Shown here: one piece after another, positions 41,976 through 50,093 of the stretch
How the letters are laid out: each line of letters begins with the position of its first letter
How positions within the stretch are numbered: the first letter of the stretch is position 1
Assembly (NCBI GenBank): GCA_965221605.1
Contig: CBDCSK010000004.1
Coordinates: forward strand, 124,001-188,000
Reading direction: 5' to 3'
Source: Aldehydirespirator sp965221605
GTDB lineage: Bacteria; Actinomycetota; Acidimicrobiia; Acidimicrobiales; Aldehydirespiratoraceae
Length of the DNA stretch: 64,000 nt
Made by a program: the position numbers and the translations under genes
Notes under the pieces: generated by a model
The model's input: only the letters and a program-made list of their open reading frames with translations
Told to the model about the DNA's origin: nothing
Databases searched by the model: none

Positions 41976-42992
41976 TCAGTTCCGCGAGTGGCTGGCGGTC
42001 CATTCCAGCAGCCTGTCGGCCGGCCACGTGTTCACGATGTCGGCGACGGGAACGTTGCAGCGCACGGCCTTGTCGGCACCGTACGGCTGCCACTCGAGTT
42101 GCCCGGTGGCGTGGGCGTCGGTGTCGACGGACACCTTGCAGCCCCACTGCACGGCCAGCTCCAGCAGTTCGGCGGGCGGGTCCTGGCGCTCGGGACGGCA
42201 GTTGATCTCCACCGCCTTGTCGAACCGGGCGCAGGCGGCGAACACGATCTCGGCGTCGAAGGTCGACGGGGGCCGGCCGCCGCCGACGACCTTCCGGTTG
42301 GTGCAGTGGCCGAGAATGTCGGTGTTCGGGTTGGCGATGGCGGCCACCATCCGCGGCGTCATCTCCGCCGACGGCATGCGCAGCTTCGAATGGACCGAGG
42401 CCACCACCACGTCCAGTTCGGACAGCACGCCGTTGCTGAGGTCCAGCGTGCCGTCCTCGAGGATGTCCACCTCCATGCCGGTGAGGATCCGGAATGGGGC
42501 CATCTCCTCGTTTAGCCCCGCGATGTCATCCATCTGCCGGCGCAGGCGCCGCTCGTCGAGGCCGTGGGCGACGGTCAGGCGGGCCGAGTGGTCGGTGATC
42601 GCGATCCACTCGTGACCCAGCGCGGCGGCCGTCTCGGCCATGGCTCGCAATGAGGCCCCGCCGTCGGACCAATCGGTGTGGCAGTGGCAGTCGCCCCGCA
42701 GGCTCTCGAGCACGGGACCCCCGACTCCGACAGGCACCCGGCTGCGCTGCTCGAGCCCGGCCAGGTACCCGTCGTCGATTCCGGCTAGGGCCTCCGCGAT
42801 GACCCGCGCCGTGCTGGGTCCCACACCGTCGAGGTCGGTGAGTGTGCCTGCTGCCGCTCGTTCGGAGAGTTCGGCGTCGCCGAGCTTCTCAGCGACGTCC
42901 AAGGCTCGTAGGAAGGCTCGCACCTTGGGACCCGGAGCGAGCTCCCGGTCGAGGTAGTGAATGGCGAGCGACAGAGCTACTGAGGGTCGCAC
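41976..42992 (-). CDS. PHP-domain phosphoesterase with N-terminal helix-hairpin-helix (PolX C-terminal type)
   Basis: A 338-residue protein. Residues about 1-85 contain a helix-hairpin-helix (TLTDLDGVGPSTARVIAEAL). From about 97 a PHP domain follows: GDCHCHTDWSDGG (metal ligands), AITDHSARL, LTGMEVDI, VASVHSKL, DILGHCTNR and SVDTDAHATG. PHP domains hydrolyse phosphoesters with three metals. HHH plus PHP is the back half of bacterial PolX, but no polymerase domain is here, so this may be a stand-alone repair nuclease or phosphatase. GTG start supported by a leaderless -10. Confidence 0.85.
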   Translation of the reverse strand: MRPSVALSLAIHYLDRELAPGPKVRAFLRALDVAEKLGDAELSERAAAGTLTDLDGVGPSTARVIAEALAGIDDGYLAGLEQRSRVPVGVGGPVLESLRGDCHCHTDWSDGGASLRAMAETAAALGHEWIAITDHSARLTVAHGLDERRLRRQMDDIAGLNEEMAPFRILTGMEVDILEDGTLDLSNGVLSELDVVVASVHSKLRMPSAEMTPRMVAAIANPNTDILGHCTNRKVVGGGRPPSTFDAEIVFAACARFDKAVEINCRPERQDPPAELLELAVQWGCKVSVDTDAHATGQLEWQPYGADKAVRCNVPVADIVNTWPADRLLEWTASHSRN

Positions 42993-42999
42993 GGCCTCG

Positions 43000-43005
43000 A
43001 AGCTA
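43000..43005 (-). promoter_or_regulatory. -10 box (TAGCTT), leaderless promoter of the PHP gene
   Basis: On the minus strand TAGCTT ends 7 nt before the GTG at 42992, with no Shine-Dalgarno. Confidence 0.45.
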
Positions 43006-43025
43006 TCGGCTGAAGGCGACCGGGC

Positions 43026-43433
43026 TCAGGGCTGGGCGCTGCGGGGTCCAGGCAGGCGATGGCGGTTGGCCGCAACCAGGGCGTAGGCCGGTCTGGCCAG
43101 CCAGCACAGGGGCGGGTGCACGATCAGGCGCCCGACGATTCCCCAGTGTCCGCCCACCGCGACGAGGGACCGGCCGATGGCCTCGGCACCGCGGGAGCGA
43201 TGCTGAACCCGACCGCGATCCTCCATCCACCACACCGCGGCCTGCAACTCCTGGCGCGACAGTCCCAGCCGCTCCAGCTGGAGCGACTGCCACGGTGCCA
43301 CCCGGGCATCCGGGGGCAGGCGGGCTGCGATCCAGCGGGCCGAGCGCACGCAGAAGCCACACTCGCCGTCGTAGACCAGCAGCACGCCTCCAGTCTGCCC
43401 GCACGAGCCGGGCGAGGTTGGCGGGTTCGGCAT
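43026..43433 (-). CDS. DCC-family (DUF393) thiol-disulfide oxidoreductase-like protein
   Basis: A 135-residue protein with the family hallmark VYDGECGFCVRSARWI, whose CxxC-type pair (CGFC) is the presumed redox site, followed by WQSLQLERLGLS, EDRGRVQHRSRGAEAIGRSL (in parts) and a hydrophobic C-terminal part. The biochemical role of the family is poorly defined. ATG 43433 lacks a good Shine-Dalgarno; an internal GTG at 43385 directly before LLVYDGECGFC is an alternative. It is divergent from the bL37 gene 24 bp away. Confidence 0.8.
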   Translation of the reverse strand: MPNPPTSPGSCGQTGGVLLVYDGECGFCVRSARWIAARLPPDARVAPWQSLQLERLGLSRQELQAAVWWMEDRGRVQHRSRGAEAIGRSLVAVGGHWGIVGRLIVHPPLCWLARPAYALVAANRHRLPGPRSAQP

Positions 43434-43443
43434 CGGTGCCCGG

Positions 43444-43449
43444 TAGCGT
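43444..43449 (+). promoter_or_regulatory. -10 box (TAGCGT) of the bL37 gene
   Basis: TAGCGT ends 8 nt before the ATG at 43458, consistent with a leaderless transcript. Confidence 0.45.
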
Positions 43450-43457
43450 TGGGAGCC

Positions 43458-43547
43458 ATGTCCAAGCGCACCAGCAAGCGCCGGGCCAAGGCTCGCCGTT
43501 CGAAGGCTAACCACGGCCGCAAGCCCAACGCGGGCCGCAACAGCTGA
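43458..43547 (+). CDS. Ribosomal protein bL37 (actinobacterial mini-protein)
   Basis: A 29-residue, extremely basic peptide that is easy to miss. It starts MSKRTSKRRAKARR and contains SKANHGRKPNAG; the SKANHG-(K/R)-(R/K)-PN block matches the C-terminal half of the mycobacterial 50S protein bL37 (KSKANHGKRPN type). Such proteins were found in cryo-EM structures of mycobacterial ribosomes. No other frame fits here. The first half is more variable, so the call rests on the conserved block and on its own promoter. Confidence 0.8.
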   Translation: MSKRTSKRRAKARRSKANHGRKPNAGRNS

Positions 43548-43594
43548 CCTGACTCCCGGCCGACGGTTGTCGGCTGCCCAACACGGAGCCCTCC

Positions 43595-44668
43595 TTGGAG
43601 AGATTTGGATTCGTCGGTCTTCCCAACTCCGGGAAGACCTCGCTGCACAGTGCCTTGGCGGGCGGTGGCGCGGTAGCGGCCCGCCACGCGTTCTCCACCA
43701 GGTCCGCGACTGTGGGTGTGGCCAAGGTGCCCGACGGCCGGCTACTGCAGCTGGCCGAGATGAGTTCCAGCCGCCGCGCCGTTCATGCGTCTGTGCAGTT
43801 CACCGACATCGGCGGCCTGGTGTCGGGTTCGAGCCGGGGCGAGGGCCTGGGCAACGCCTTCCTGGGCCACGTCCGCGACACCGATGCCATCGTCTACGTG
43901 CTGCGCGCCTTCATTGATCCGGATGTGCCCGGTGACGACGACCCGCTCGACGGCCTCCGCGTGCTCGAGACCGAGCTGGCCCTCGCCGACCTCGACAGCG
44001 CCACCCGCCAGTTGGGCAAGCTTGCCCGGGCCCTCAAGGGGGATCCGTCGCTGCGGGCTTCGCACGACTTGCTGGCTCGGGCTGTCGCGGTCCTCGAGGA
44101 CGGCGTGCCCCTGTACCGGGCCGGCCTCGACGGCTCCGAGCGGGTTGGCCTGCGCCCGTTCTTCATGCTCACCAACAAGCCGGTGCTCGCGGTGGTGAAC
44201 ATCGGAGAGGACCAGATCGCCGACGCCGAGCAGGTTGCGGCACCGGTGCGAGAAGAACTCGGCGAGGCCGAGGTGGTGCCGCTGTGCGTGCAGCTGGAGG
44301 CTGAAGCTGCGCAACTCGACGAGTCGGAGCGTCCCGAGCTGCTGGCCGCCCTGGGCCTGGGCAGCGGCGCCCTGGACCGCTTCCTGGCCGGCGCCTACCA
44401 CCTGCTGGGGCTGAGAACCTTCCTTACCACCGGTCCCAAGGAGAGCCGGGCCTGGACCTTCCGGGCGGGTGCGTCGGCGGTCGAGTGCGCGGGAGCGGTT
44501 CACTCCGACATCCAGCGAGGCTTCATCCGGGCCGACACCATCGCCTGTGGCGACCTGCTCGAGGCCGGTTCCTGGGCCGCGGCCCAGAAGCAGGGTCTGA
44601 TCCGCTCCGAGGGCAAGGACTATCCGATGGCCGACGGGGACGTCGTCGAGTTCCGGTTCAACGTCTGA
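43595..44668 (+). CDS. ychF: Redox-regulated ATPase YchF (Obg-like)
   Basis: A 357-residue P-loop protein of the OLA1/YchF group. P-loop GLPNSGKTSL is at 8-17, QFTDIGGLVSGSSRGEGLGNAFL carries the G3-like segment (in parts), and TNKPVLAVVNI replaces the usual NKxD, which explains ATP rather than GTP preference in the family. The C-terminal TGS-like domain ends KDYPMADGDVVEFRFNV (KxYxVxDGDVxxF..NV type). TTG start with GGAG six bases upstream. YchF binds ribosomes and modulates oxidative-stress responses. Confidence 0.93.
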   Translation: MERFGFVGLPNSGKTSLHSALAGGGAVAARHAFSTRSATVGVAKVPDGRLLQLAEMSSSRRAVHASVQFTDIGGLVSGSSRGEGLGNAFLGHVRDTDAIVYVLRAFIDPDVPGDDDPLDGLRVLETELALADLDSATRQLGKLARALKGDPSLRASHDLLARAVAVLEDGVPLYRAGLDGSERVGLRPFFMLTNKPVLAVVNIGEDQIADAEQVAAPVREELGEAEVVPLCVQLEAEAAQLDESERPELLAALGLGSGALDRFLAGAYHLLGLRTFLTTGPKESRAWTFRAGASAVECAGAVHSDIQRGFIRADTIACGDLLEAGSWAAAQKQGLIRSEGKDYPMADGDVVEFRFNV

Positions 44669-44711
44669 GATCGGACGCTCTGAGCCATTGCGGTGCTCTG
44701 GCAGGGGCAGC

Positions 44712-44717
44712 TAGGCT
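44712..44717 (+). promoter_or_regulatory. -10 box (TAGGCT), leaderless promoter of the desaturase gene
   Basis: TAGGCT ends 8 nt before the ATG at 44726; no Shine-Dalgarno. Confidence 0.45.
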
Positions 44718-44725
44718 GGCCCGGC

Positions 44726-45697
44726 ATGCCCACCGACGCCGACGTCCGGCTGCTGGCGGACCTCGAGCCGAGCGTCGAGAGGCTCTACGAGCGGCACCTC
44801 CAGCAGACCAAGGAATGGCATCCCCACGCCCTGGTCCCCTGGAGCCGGGGTGAGGACTATGCGGCTGACTACGAGTGGTCCCCCGATGATGCCGGGCTGA
44901 GCCCGGAGGCGCGCAGCGCCCTGTTCGTCAACGTCCTGACCGAGGACAACCTGCCCTACTACTTCCGGGACATCGAGCGCATGTTCGGCCGCGACGGTGC
45001 CTGGGGCCAGTGGGTGAGGCGCTGGACGGCCGAGGAAGGCCGCCACGGCCAGGTCATCCACGACTACCTGGCCGTTACCCGTTCGGTCGACCCGGTGAGT
45101 CTCGAGCGGGCCCGCATGGCCCAAGTGCAGTCCGGCGAAGCGCCCGCGCCGCCCAACGCGCTGGAGGGCCTCGCCTATGTGACGCTGCAGGAGCTGGCCA
45201 CCCGCATCTCGCACTTCAACACCGGAAAGCACATCTCCGACCCCGCCGGCAGGGCGATCATGCGCCGGGTCGCGTTCGACGAGAACCTCCACTTCCTCTT
45301 CTACCGTGATGCCATGGCGGCCGCCCTAGAGGTGGAGCCGTCACAAGCGGTCGTGGCTATTGCCAACCAGGTGAAGGGCTTCGCAATGCCCGGCGTGGGC
45401 ATCACCGACTTCGAGGCGCACGCCCGCACCATCGCGGACGCAGGCATCTACGACCTGGCCATCCATCACGATCAGATACTCCAGCCCGTGCTGTTGCGGG
45501 ACTGGAAGCTACCCAGCCTCACCGGCCTCTCGGGAGTGGCCGAGGCCGCGCGAGAGCGGCTCATGAGGCTCATCGACAGGATCGGACGGGTCGGCAGGCT
45601 CATGGTCGAGCGCCGGGCTGAACGCCGGGCCAGGAGTCCTCATGATTGGGGCCTGGATCGGCTGCGCGCCAAGGGCTGGGCCGGAGGCACTCGATGA
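44726..45697 (+). CDS. Acyl-[acyl-carrier-protein] desaturase (DesA type)
   Basis: A soluble di-iron desaturase of 323 residues. The two iron-binding motifs EExxH are EEGRH (about 103-107) and DENLH in the second half, each preceded by a helical Glu region (TEDNLPYYFRDIERMFG; LQELATRISHFNTG). Enzymes of this FA_desaturase_2 family put a double bond into acyl-ACP, and relatives DesA1/DesA2 act in mycolic-acid or unsaturated-fatty-acid synthesis in mycobacteria. No fab genes are next to it. The start at 44726 agrees with the leaderless promoter rather than with the longer frame from 44693. Confidence 0.9.
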   Translation: MPTDADVRLLADLEPSVERLYERHLQQTKEWHPHALVPWSRGEDYAADYEWSPDDAGLSPEARSALFVNVLTEDNLPYYFRDIERMFGRDGAWGQWVRRWTAEEGRHGQVIHDYLAVTRSVDPVSLERARMAQVQSGEAPAPPNALEGLAYVTLQELATRISHFNTGKHISDPAGRAIMRRVAFDENLHFLFYRDAMAAALEVEPSQAVVAIANQVKGFAMPGVGITDFEAHARTIADAGIYDLAIHHDQILQPVLLRDWKLPSLTGLSGVAEAARERLMRLIDRIGRVGRLMVERRAERRARSPHDWGLDRLRAKGWAGGTR

Positions 45698-45717
45698 AGG
45701 CGGGCCCGGCTAGGCAC

Positions 45718-45723
45718 TAGATT
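45718..45723 (+). promoter_or_regulatory. -10 box (TAGATT), leaderless promoter of the DUF192-rsmI unit
   Basis: TAGATT ends 7 nt before the ATG at 45731; no Shine-Dalgarno. Confidence 0.5.
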
Positions 45724-45730
45724 CGCCTCC

Positions 45731-46060
45731 ATGGCGTGGTTGGTTTGTGGCGACCGGGTCATCGCATCGCTGGAGATCGCCTCCAGCCGTCGCGAGCGTC
45801 GCAAGGGTCTCTCGGGCCGCGACGGGATCGAGGGCGCGCTGCTGCTGGAGCGGACGCGGTCGGTGCACTCCTTCGGCATGCGGTTTCCCATCGATGTCGC
45901 CCACTGCGACTCCGAGATGCGGGTGCTGCGGGTGACCACGATGCGAGCCAACCGGGTAGGGCGCGTCGTGCCGAAGGCCAGGTCGGTCATCGAGGCCGAA
46001 GCCGGCAGCTTCCGGCGCTGGGGGGTGGCTCCGGGTGTGGAGCTGGAGATACGGCAGTGA
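45731..46060 (+). CDS. DUF192 family protein
   Basis: A 109-residue DUF192 protein: RRERRKGLSGRDGIEGALLL, HSFGMRFPIDVAHCD, and VVPKARSVIEAEAGS followed by GVAPGVELEI. The RxxGLMxR and FxMRxxxxPID patterns define the family, whose function is unknown. Its stop overlaps the rsmI start (GTGA), so both come from one leaderless message. Confidence 0.85.
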   Translation: MAWLVCGDRVIASLEIASSRRERRKGLSGRDGIEGALLLERTRSVHSFGMRFPIDVAHCDSEMRVLRVTTMRANRVGRVVPKARSVIEAEAGSFRRWGVAPGVELEIRQ

Positions 46061-46938
46061 GCGTCTCCAGCCGCCGGGACGGCGACCACCCGGTCGGCGG
46101 CTCGCTGGTGCTGGTCGGCACTCCGATCGGCAACCTGGGTGATCTGAGTCCCAGGGCTGTGGAGGCCCTCGCGTCAGCGGACCTCGTGTGCTGCGAGGAC
46201 ACCCGGCGCACCGGGCGGCTGCTGGAGCACGCCGGGGTCAGCGGAGCCCGTCTGCGTCGCGTCGACGAGCACTCCGAGGCCGAGGCCTGCGAGCAGGTTT
46301 GCGAACTGCTTCGCGCCGGGACCACCGTAGCGATGGTGACCGACGCCGGCATGCCCGCTCTGACCGATCCGGGGGGGCGGCTGGTGGCTGCGGCTGCGGC
46401 GGCCGGCCACACGGTGACGGTGGTGCCCGGCCCGTCGGCCGGATTGGCCGCCTTGGCCGTCAGCGGCCTTGCGACCATGCGGTTCTGCTTCGAGGGCTTC
46501 CTGCCCCGCAAGGGCAGGGCGCGGGCCGAACGCCTGGAACTGATCGCCGGCGAGCGCCGGACCACGATCCTCTACGAGTCGCCCCGCCGGCTGCAGGCCT
46601 GTCTCGAAGATCTGGCCGAGGCGTGTGGACCGCTCAGGCGGGCGGTGGTGGCCCGCGAGCTCACCAAGCTGCACGAGGAGGTGGTGAGAGGCAGTCTGGC
46701 CGAGCTCTGCGAGTGGTCCGAGCGGCCGGTGAAGGGCGAGGTCGTGATCGTGATCGAGGGTGATCCCGGGGCCAGCCTCGAAGCCACCGACGATCAGCTC
46801 CGGGCCGCGGTGGAGACATTCATGTCCGGTGGTCAGAGCCGCAGGGACGCGGCCGCATCGGCCGCGGCGGCTCATGGAGTGTCACGCCGGCGGGTCTACA
46901 ACCTCGTGGTCGACGGTCAGGGGCCGACGCCGGAGTAG
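46057..46938 (+). CDS. rsmI: 16S rRNA (cytidine(1402)-2'-O)-methyltransferase RsmI
   Basis: RsmI methylates the ribose of C1402 in the decoding centre. The 293 residues show LVLVGTPIGNLGDLSPRAVEAL, CEDTRRTGRLL, MVTDAGMPALTDPG, VVPGPSAGLAALAVSG, and FEGFLPRKGRAR, the TP-methylase series for this enzyme. The C-terminal region has a helical RNA-binding tail (QSRRDAAASAAAAHGVSRRRVYNL, in parts). Starts with GTG at the DUF192 stop. Confidence 0.95.
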   Translation: MSVSSRRDGDHPVGGSLVLVGTPIGNLGDLSPRAVEALASADLVCCEDTRRTGRLLEHAGVSGARLRRVDEHSEAEACEQVCELLRAGTTVAMVTDAGMPALTDPGGRLVAAAAAAGHTVTVVPGPSAGLAALAVSGLATMRFCFEGFLPRKGRARAERLELIAGERRTTILYESPRRLQACLEDLAEACGPLRRAVVARELTKLHEEVVRGSLAELCEWSERPVKGEVVIVIEGDPGASLEATDDQLRAAVETFMSGGQSRRDAAASAAAAHGVSRRRVYNLVVDGQGPTPE

Positions 46939-47010
46939 CAAAGCCGCTTCGCCCTGGGGTCCGGTCGAGAAACTGTGACCTCGGCTGGGGAAGACCTTGG
47001 CATCTGGGGG

Positions 47011-47016
47011 TAATGT
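47011..47016 (+). promoter_or_regulatory. -10 box (TAATGT), leaderless promoter of metG
   Basis: TAATGT ends 8 nt before the ATG at 47025. It contains the alternative upstream ATG (47013), which argues against that start. Confidence 0.45.
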
Positions 47017-47024
47017 GGCCCGCC

Positions 47025-48683
47025 ATGGCGGTGCGGGTGCCTGTGCTTGTCGCGGTTGCGTGGCCCTACGCGTCCGGAAGCCGCCATCTCGGCCACGTCG
47101 CCGGGGCGTACCTTCCCGCCGACATCTACGCCCGCTACCAGCGACTGGCCGGCAACGACGTGCTGATGGTGAGCGGATCCGACGTGCACGGCACGCCGAT
47201 CACGGTCCGGGCCGACACGGAGGGAGTCACACCGGCTGAGATCGTCGATCGCTATCACGCCGAGTTCTGCCGACAATGGGAGGCGCTCGGCATCTCGTGG
47301 GACCTCTACACCACGACCGGAACCGCCAACCACGCCGCCGTCACCCAGGACATGTTCCTGGTGCAGTTGCAGAACGGCTTCATCGACAGGCGCGTGTCCG
47401 AGCAGTACTACGACCCCGTCGGTGAGCGCTTCCTGCCCGACCGCTACATCGAGGGGAAGTGCCCCCGCTGCGGCTTCGAGGCGGCCCGCGGAGACCAGTG
47501 CGAGAACTGCGGCACCACGCTCGACGCCACCGACCTGATCGAGCCCCGATCGAAGATCAGCGGGGCCGTTCCCGAGTTGCGCGCCACCGAGCACTTCTAC
47601 TTCCGCTACTCGGACTTCACCGAGAGAGTCGGCGCCTGGCTCAAGACGCGCCGGGGCTGGCGCCCACATGTCCTCAACTCGGCCACCGGCTGGATCAACG
47701 AGGGCCTTCAGGATCGAGCCATCACCCGGGACCTGGACTGGGGAGTCGAGCTTCCCGTCGACGACCTGGGCGAGGGCAAGCGGATATACGTCTGGTACGA
47801 CGCGGTGATCGGCTACCTGTCGGCATCCAAGGAATGGGCGGCCCGTAACGGCGACGCCGAGGCCTGGAAGCGCTGGTGGCACAACGACGACGCTCGCCAC
47901 CTGTACTTCGTCGGCAAGGACAACATCCCCTTCCACACGCTGTTGTGGCCCGCCCAGTTGATGGGCTACGGCGGTCTGCACCTGCCCGACGATGTGCCCG
48001 CCAACCAGTACGTGACCTTCTCGGGGGCGAAGATGGCATCGGGCCGCGGTGTCGGCCTCACCATCGGCGAGGGCCTGGAGCTCTTCGAGCCCGACGCCCT
48101 GCGCTATGCCCTGGGGGCGGCCCTGCCCGAGCACGCCGACACCGAGGTCTCCATCACCGAGATCGCCCGGCGCATCAATGACGAGCTGGTCGCCACCTGG
48201 GGGAACCTCGTGCACCGGGTGTTCTCGATGGTCCATTCGAAGCTGGGAGGCACCGTCCCGGAGACCGGTGAACGCGCGGCGGTGGACTGCGCTCTGCTCT
48301 CGGCGGTGGATGACGCCCTGGCCGAGGGAGCCGGCTGCATCGAGCGGGTCGAGCTGCGGGCCGGCCTGCGCGCCGCAATGGAGGCGGCAGCCAAAGTGAA
48401 CGGCTACCTCAACTCGACCGAGCCGTGGAAGCTGGCGTCGGCAGATCCCGAGCGGGCCGCGGCGGTGCTGGTCACCGCGCTGGAGGCGGTGGCCGGCGTG
48501 CGGACTGGACTGGCTCCGTACCTACCGTTCACCACCGCGGCGCTCGACGGCGTGTTCGGTCCGGTCAAGTGTTGGGAGCGCCCGGCCGTGCCGCCGGGCA
48601 CGGCCGTGCCCAAGCCCTCGCCGCTGTTCACCAAGGTCGACTTGGACGCCATCGACCTCGCCGCTCAGAGCGGGCCCCGATGA
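47025..48683 (+). CDS. metG: Methionyl-tRNA synthetase
   Basis: A class Ia synthetase of 552 residues from ATG 47025. HIGH appears as HLGH (SGSRHLGHVAGAYL); VSGSDVHGTPI is the substrate loop; a four-cysteine zinc knuckle lies in CPRCGFEAARGDQCENCG; WINEGLQDRAITRDLDWG and FVGKDNIPFHTLLWPAQLMG (in parts) are typical. The second signature, normally KMSKS, reads KMASG (FSGAKMASGRGV), an unusual variant. No C-terminal tRNA-binding EMAP domain is present. It leads the metG-tatD-rpf-ksgA series. Confidence 0.94.
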   Translation: MAVRVPVLVAVAWPYASGSRHLGHVAGAYLPADIYARYQRLAGNDVLMVSGSDVHGTPITVRADTEGVTPAEIVDRYHAEFCRQWEALGISWDLYTTTGTANHAAVTQDMFLVQLQNGFIDRRVSEQYYDPVGERFLPDRYIEGKCPRCGFEAARGDQCENCGTTLDATDLIEPRSKISGAVPELRATEHFYFRYSDFTERVGAWLKTRRGWRPHVLNSATGWINEGLQDRAITRDLDWGVELPVDDLGEGKRIYVWYDAVIGYLSASKEWAARNGDAEAWKRWWHNDDARHLYFVGKDNIPFHTLLWPAQLMGYGGLHLPDDVPANQYVTFSGAKMASGRGVGLTIGEGLELFEPDALRYALGAALPEHADTEVSITEIARRINDELVATWGNLVHRVFSMVHSKLGGTVPETGERAAVDCALLSAVDDALAEGAGCIERVELRAGLRAAMEAAAKVNGYLNSTEPWKLASADPERAAAVLVTALEAVAGVRTGLAPYLPFTTAALDGVFGPVKCWERPAVPPGTAVPKPSPLFTKVDLDAIDLAAQSGPR

Positions 48684-48689
48684 GGAGGT

Positions 48690-49472
48690 TTGGCTGACGT
48701 GCCCTGGGCCGATCACCACTGCCATCTCCCGGCCGGCGACGCGGCCACCGACGTGATCTCCGATGCTCGCTCTGCGGGCGTCGATGTGCTGATCAACATC
48801 GGCACCGACGTTGATGACTCCCGGCAGGCGATCTCGGTGGCCGAGGCCCATGACGGCGTGTGGGCCACGGCCGGTGTGCATCCCCATGAGGCGTCCAGCG
48901 GGATTGACGGGCTCGAGGCCCTGATGAGGCGCAGTGCTGTTGTGGCCGTGGGGGAGGCCGGCCTCGACTATCACTACGACCATTCGCCGCGCCCGGTGCA
49001 GCGTCGGGTGTTCGCCGCGCAGGTGGAGTTGGCCAACCGGCGCGATATGCCGCTGGTGGTCCACTCCCGGTCGGCGTGGGAGGACACCCTCGCGGTGCTC
49101 GACCGCGAGGGAGTGCCGTCGCGCACGGTGATGCACTGCTTCACGGGCGGTCCCGACGAGGCCGAGGAGTGCCTGCGCCGGGGTGCGGTGCTCTCCTTCT
49201 CGGGGATCGTCACCTTCCCCAAGGCCGACGACGTGCGCGACGCGGCCCGGGTCTGCCCGCTCGAGCGCTTGCTGGTCGAGACCGACAGCCCCTTCCTGGC
49301 TCCGGTGCCCCACCGCGGCCACAAGAACCGCCCCGCGCTGGTTCCGGTGGTGGGCGCGGCCGTGGCCGCCACAAAGGGTCTCGACGTCTCGGAGGTGGAA
49401 GCGGCGACCTTCCGCACGGCCCGGGCCTTCTACGGGCTCGACGGAGAGGAGGGTTCGGATGGGCTCGCCTGA
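48690..49472 (+). CDS. TatD-family deoxyribonuclease/metal hydrolase
   Basis: A 260-residue TIM-barrel hydrolase: ADHHCHLP (HxH metal ligands), NIGTD, AGVHPHE, VGEAGLDYHYD (catalytic Glu/Asp region), PLVVHSRSAWEDTL, HCFTGG, and LLVETDSPFLAP. The final third normally has PxxxRGxxNxP, here PVPHRGHKNRPA. Family members are 3'-5' DNases active in repair and DNA degradation. TTG start with GAGGAGG nine bases upstream. Its last 14 bp overlap the next gene. Confidence 0.93.
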   Translation: MADVPWADHHCHLPAGDAATDVISDARSAGVDVLINIGTDVDDSRQAISVAEAHDGVWATAGVHPHEASSGIDGLEALMRRSAVVAVGEAGLDYHYDHSPRPVQRRVFAAQVELANRRDMPLVVHSRSAWEDTLAVLDREGVPSRTVMHCFTGGPDEAEECLRRGAVLSFSGIVTFPKADDVRDAARVCPLERLLVETDSPFLAPVPHRGHKNRPALVPVVGAAVAATKGLDVSEVEAATFRTARAFYGLDGEEGSDGLA

Positions 49473-50076
49473 CCGCCGCGTCCGGCTGGCCCTGTTCGTG
49501 GTGGCCGCGCTCGTCCTGCTGACGGCCGCCGCTACCCCCGCGTGGGCTCAGACCGACGACCCCGCCGAGGAGACGGCCGCGAACGTGGAGGACTTCGAGG
49601 ACCGGGCGAGGAGGTGGAGCGAGGCTCGCAAGCGTGCTCGGGAGGAGGCGCTGCGCAGGGCCGAGGAACTGGCCAACCAAGCCAGAACGACGACCTCTAC
49701 GACAACCACGACGACCGCCACCACCACGACTTCGACAACTACGACGACTACGACGACCACCGAACCTCCCGCCACCGAAGACGGCGACGTCGGTCACCCG
49801 ATCCCGGCGGGGACCACAGAGGCGCAGTGGCATGCTCTGCGGCAGTGTGAGTCCACGCAGAACTACCGGGCCATCAGCTCCAGCGGTCGGTACCGCGGCG
49901 CCTACCAGTTCTCGATCCGCACCTGGAACTGGGTGGCCGAGATGCACTACCCGGACTTGGTCGGGGTCGACCCAATCGATGCGTCGCCGCCGGACCAGGA
50001 CAAGATGGCCTACAAGCTCTACGAGATAAACGGCTGGGATCCCTGGCCCACCTGCAAGAAGAGGCTGCCCTCCTGA
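49459..50076 (+). CDS. Exported resuscitation-promoting-factor-like transglycosylase
   Basis: A 205-residue secreted protein. A Sec signal ends AWA-Q (cleavage near residue 30). A charged helix (about 40-75) and a nearly pure threonine tract (about 77-101) serve as linkers. The C-terminal Rpf/lysozyme-like domain begins WHALRQCESTQNY, whose Glu 131 matches the catalytic residue, followed by RYRGAYQFSIRTWNWVA. Rpf proteins cleave peptidoglycan and help wake dormant cells. rpf next to ksgA is a conserved actinobacterial pairing. ATG within the tatD end has GGAGAGGAGGG upstream. Confidence 0.88.
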   Translation: MGSPDRRVRLALFVVAALVLLTAAATPAWAQTDDPAEETAANVEDFEDRARRWSEARKRAREEALRRAEELANQARTTTSTTTTTTATTTTSTTTTTTTTTEPPATEDGDVGHPIPAGTTEAQWHALRQCESTQNYRAISSSGRYRGAYQFSIRTWNWVAEMHYPDLVGVDPIDASPPDQDKMAYKLYEINGWDPWPTCKKRLPS

Positions 50077-50093
50077 CCCATACTCGGCCGGAG

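Noticed and set aside
47013..47024. Upstream ATG of metG
   Set aside because: It lies inside the -10 box of the leaderless promoter and has poor ribosome-site spacing.
49690..49765. Short tandem repeats resembling a CRISPR or satellite
   Set aside because: They are ACG/ACC/ACT codons of the threonine linker in the Rpf-like protein; no spacer structure.
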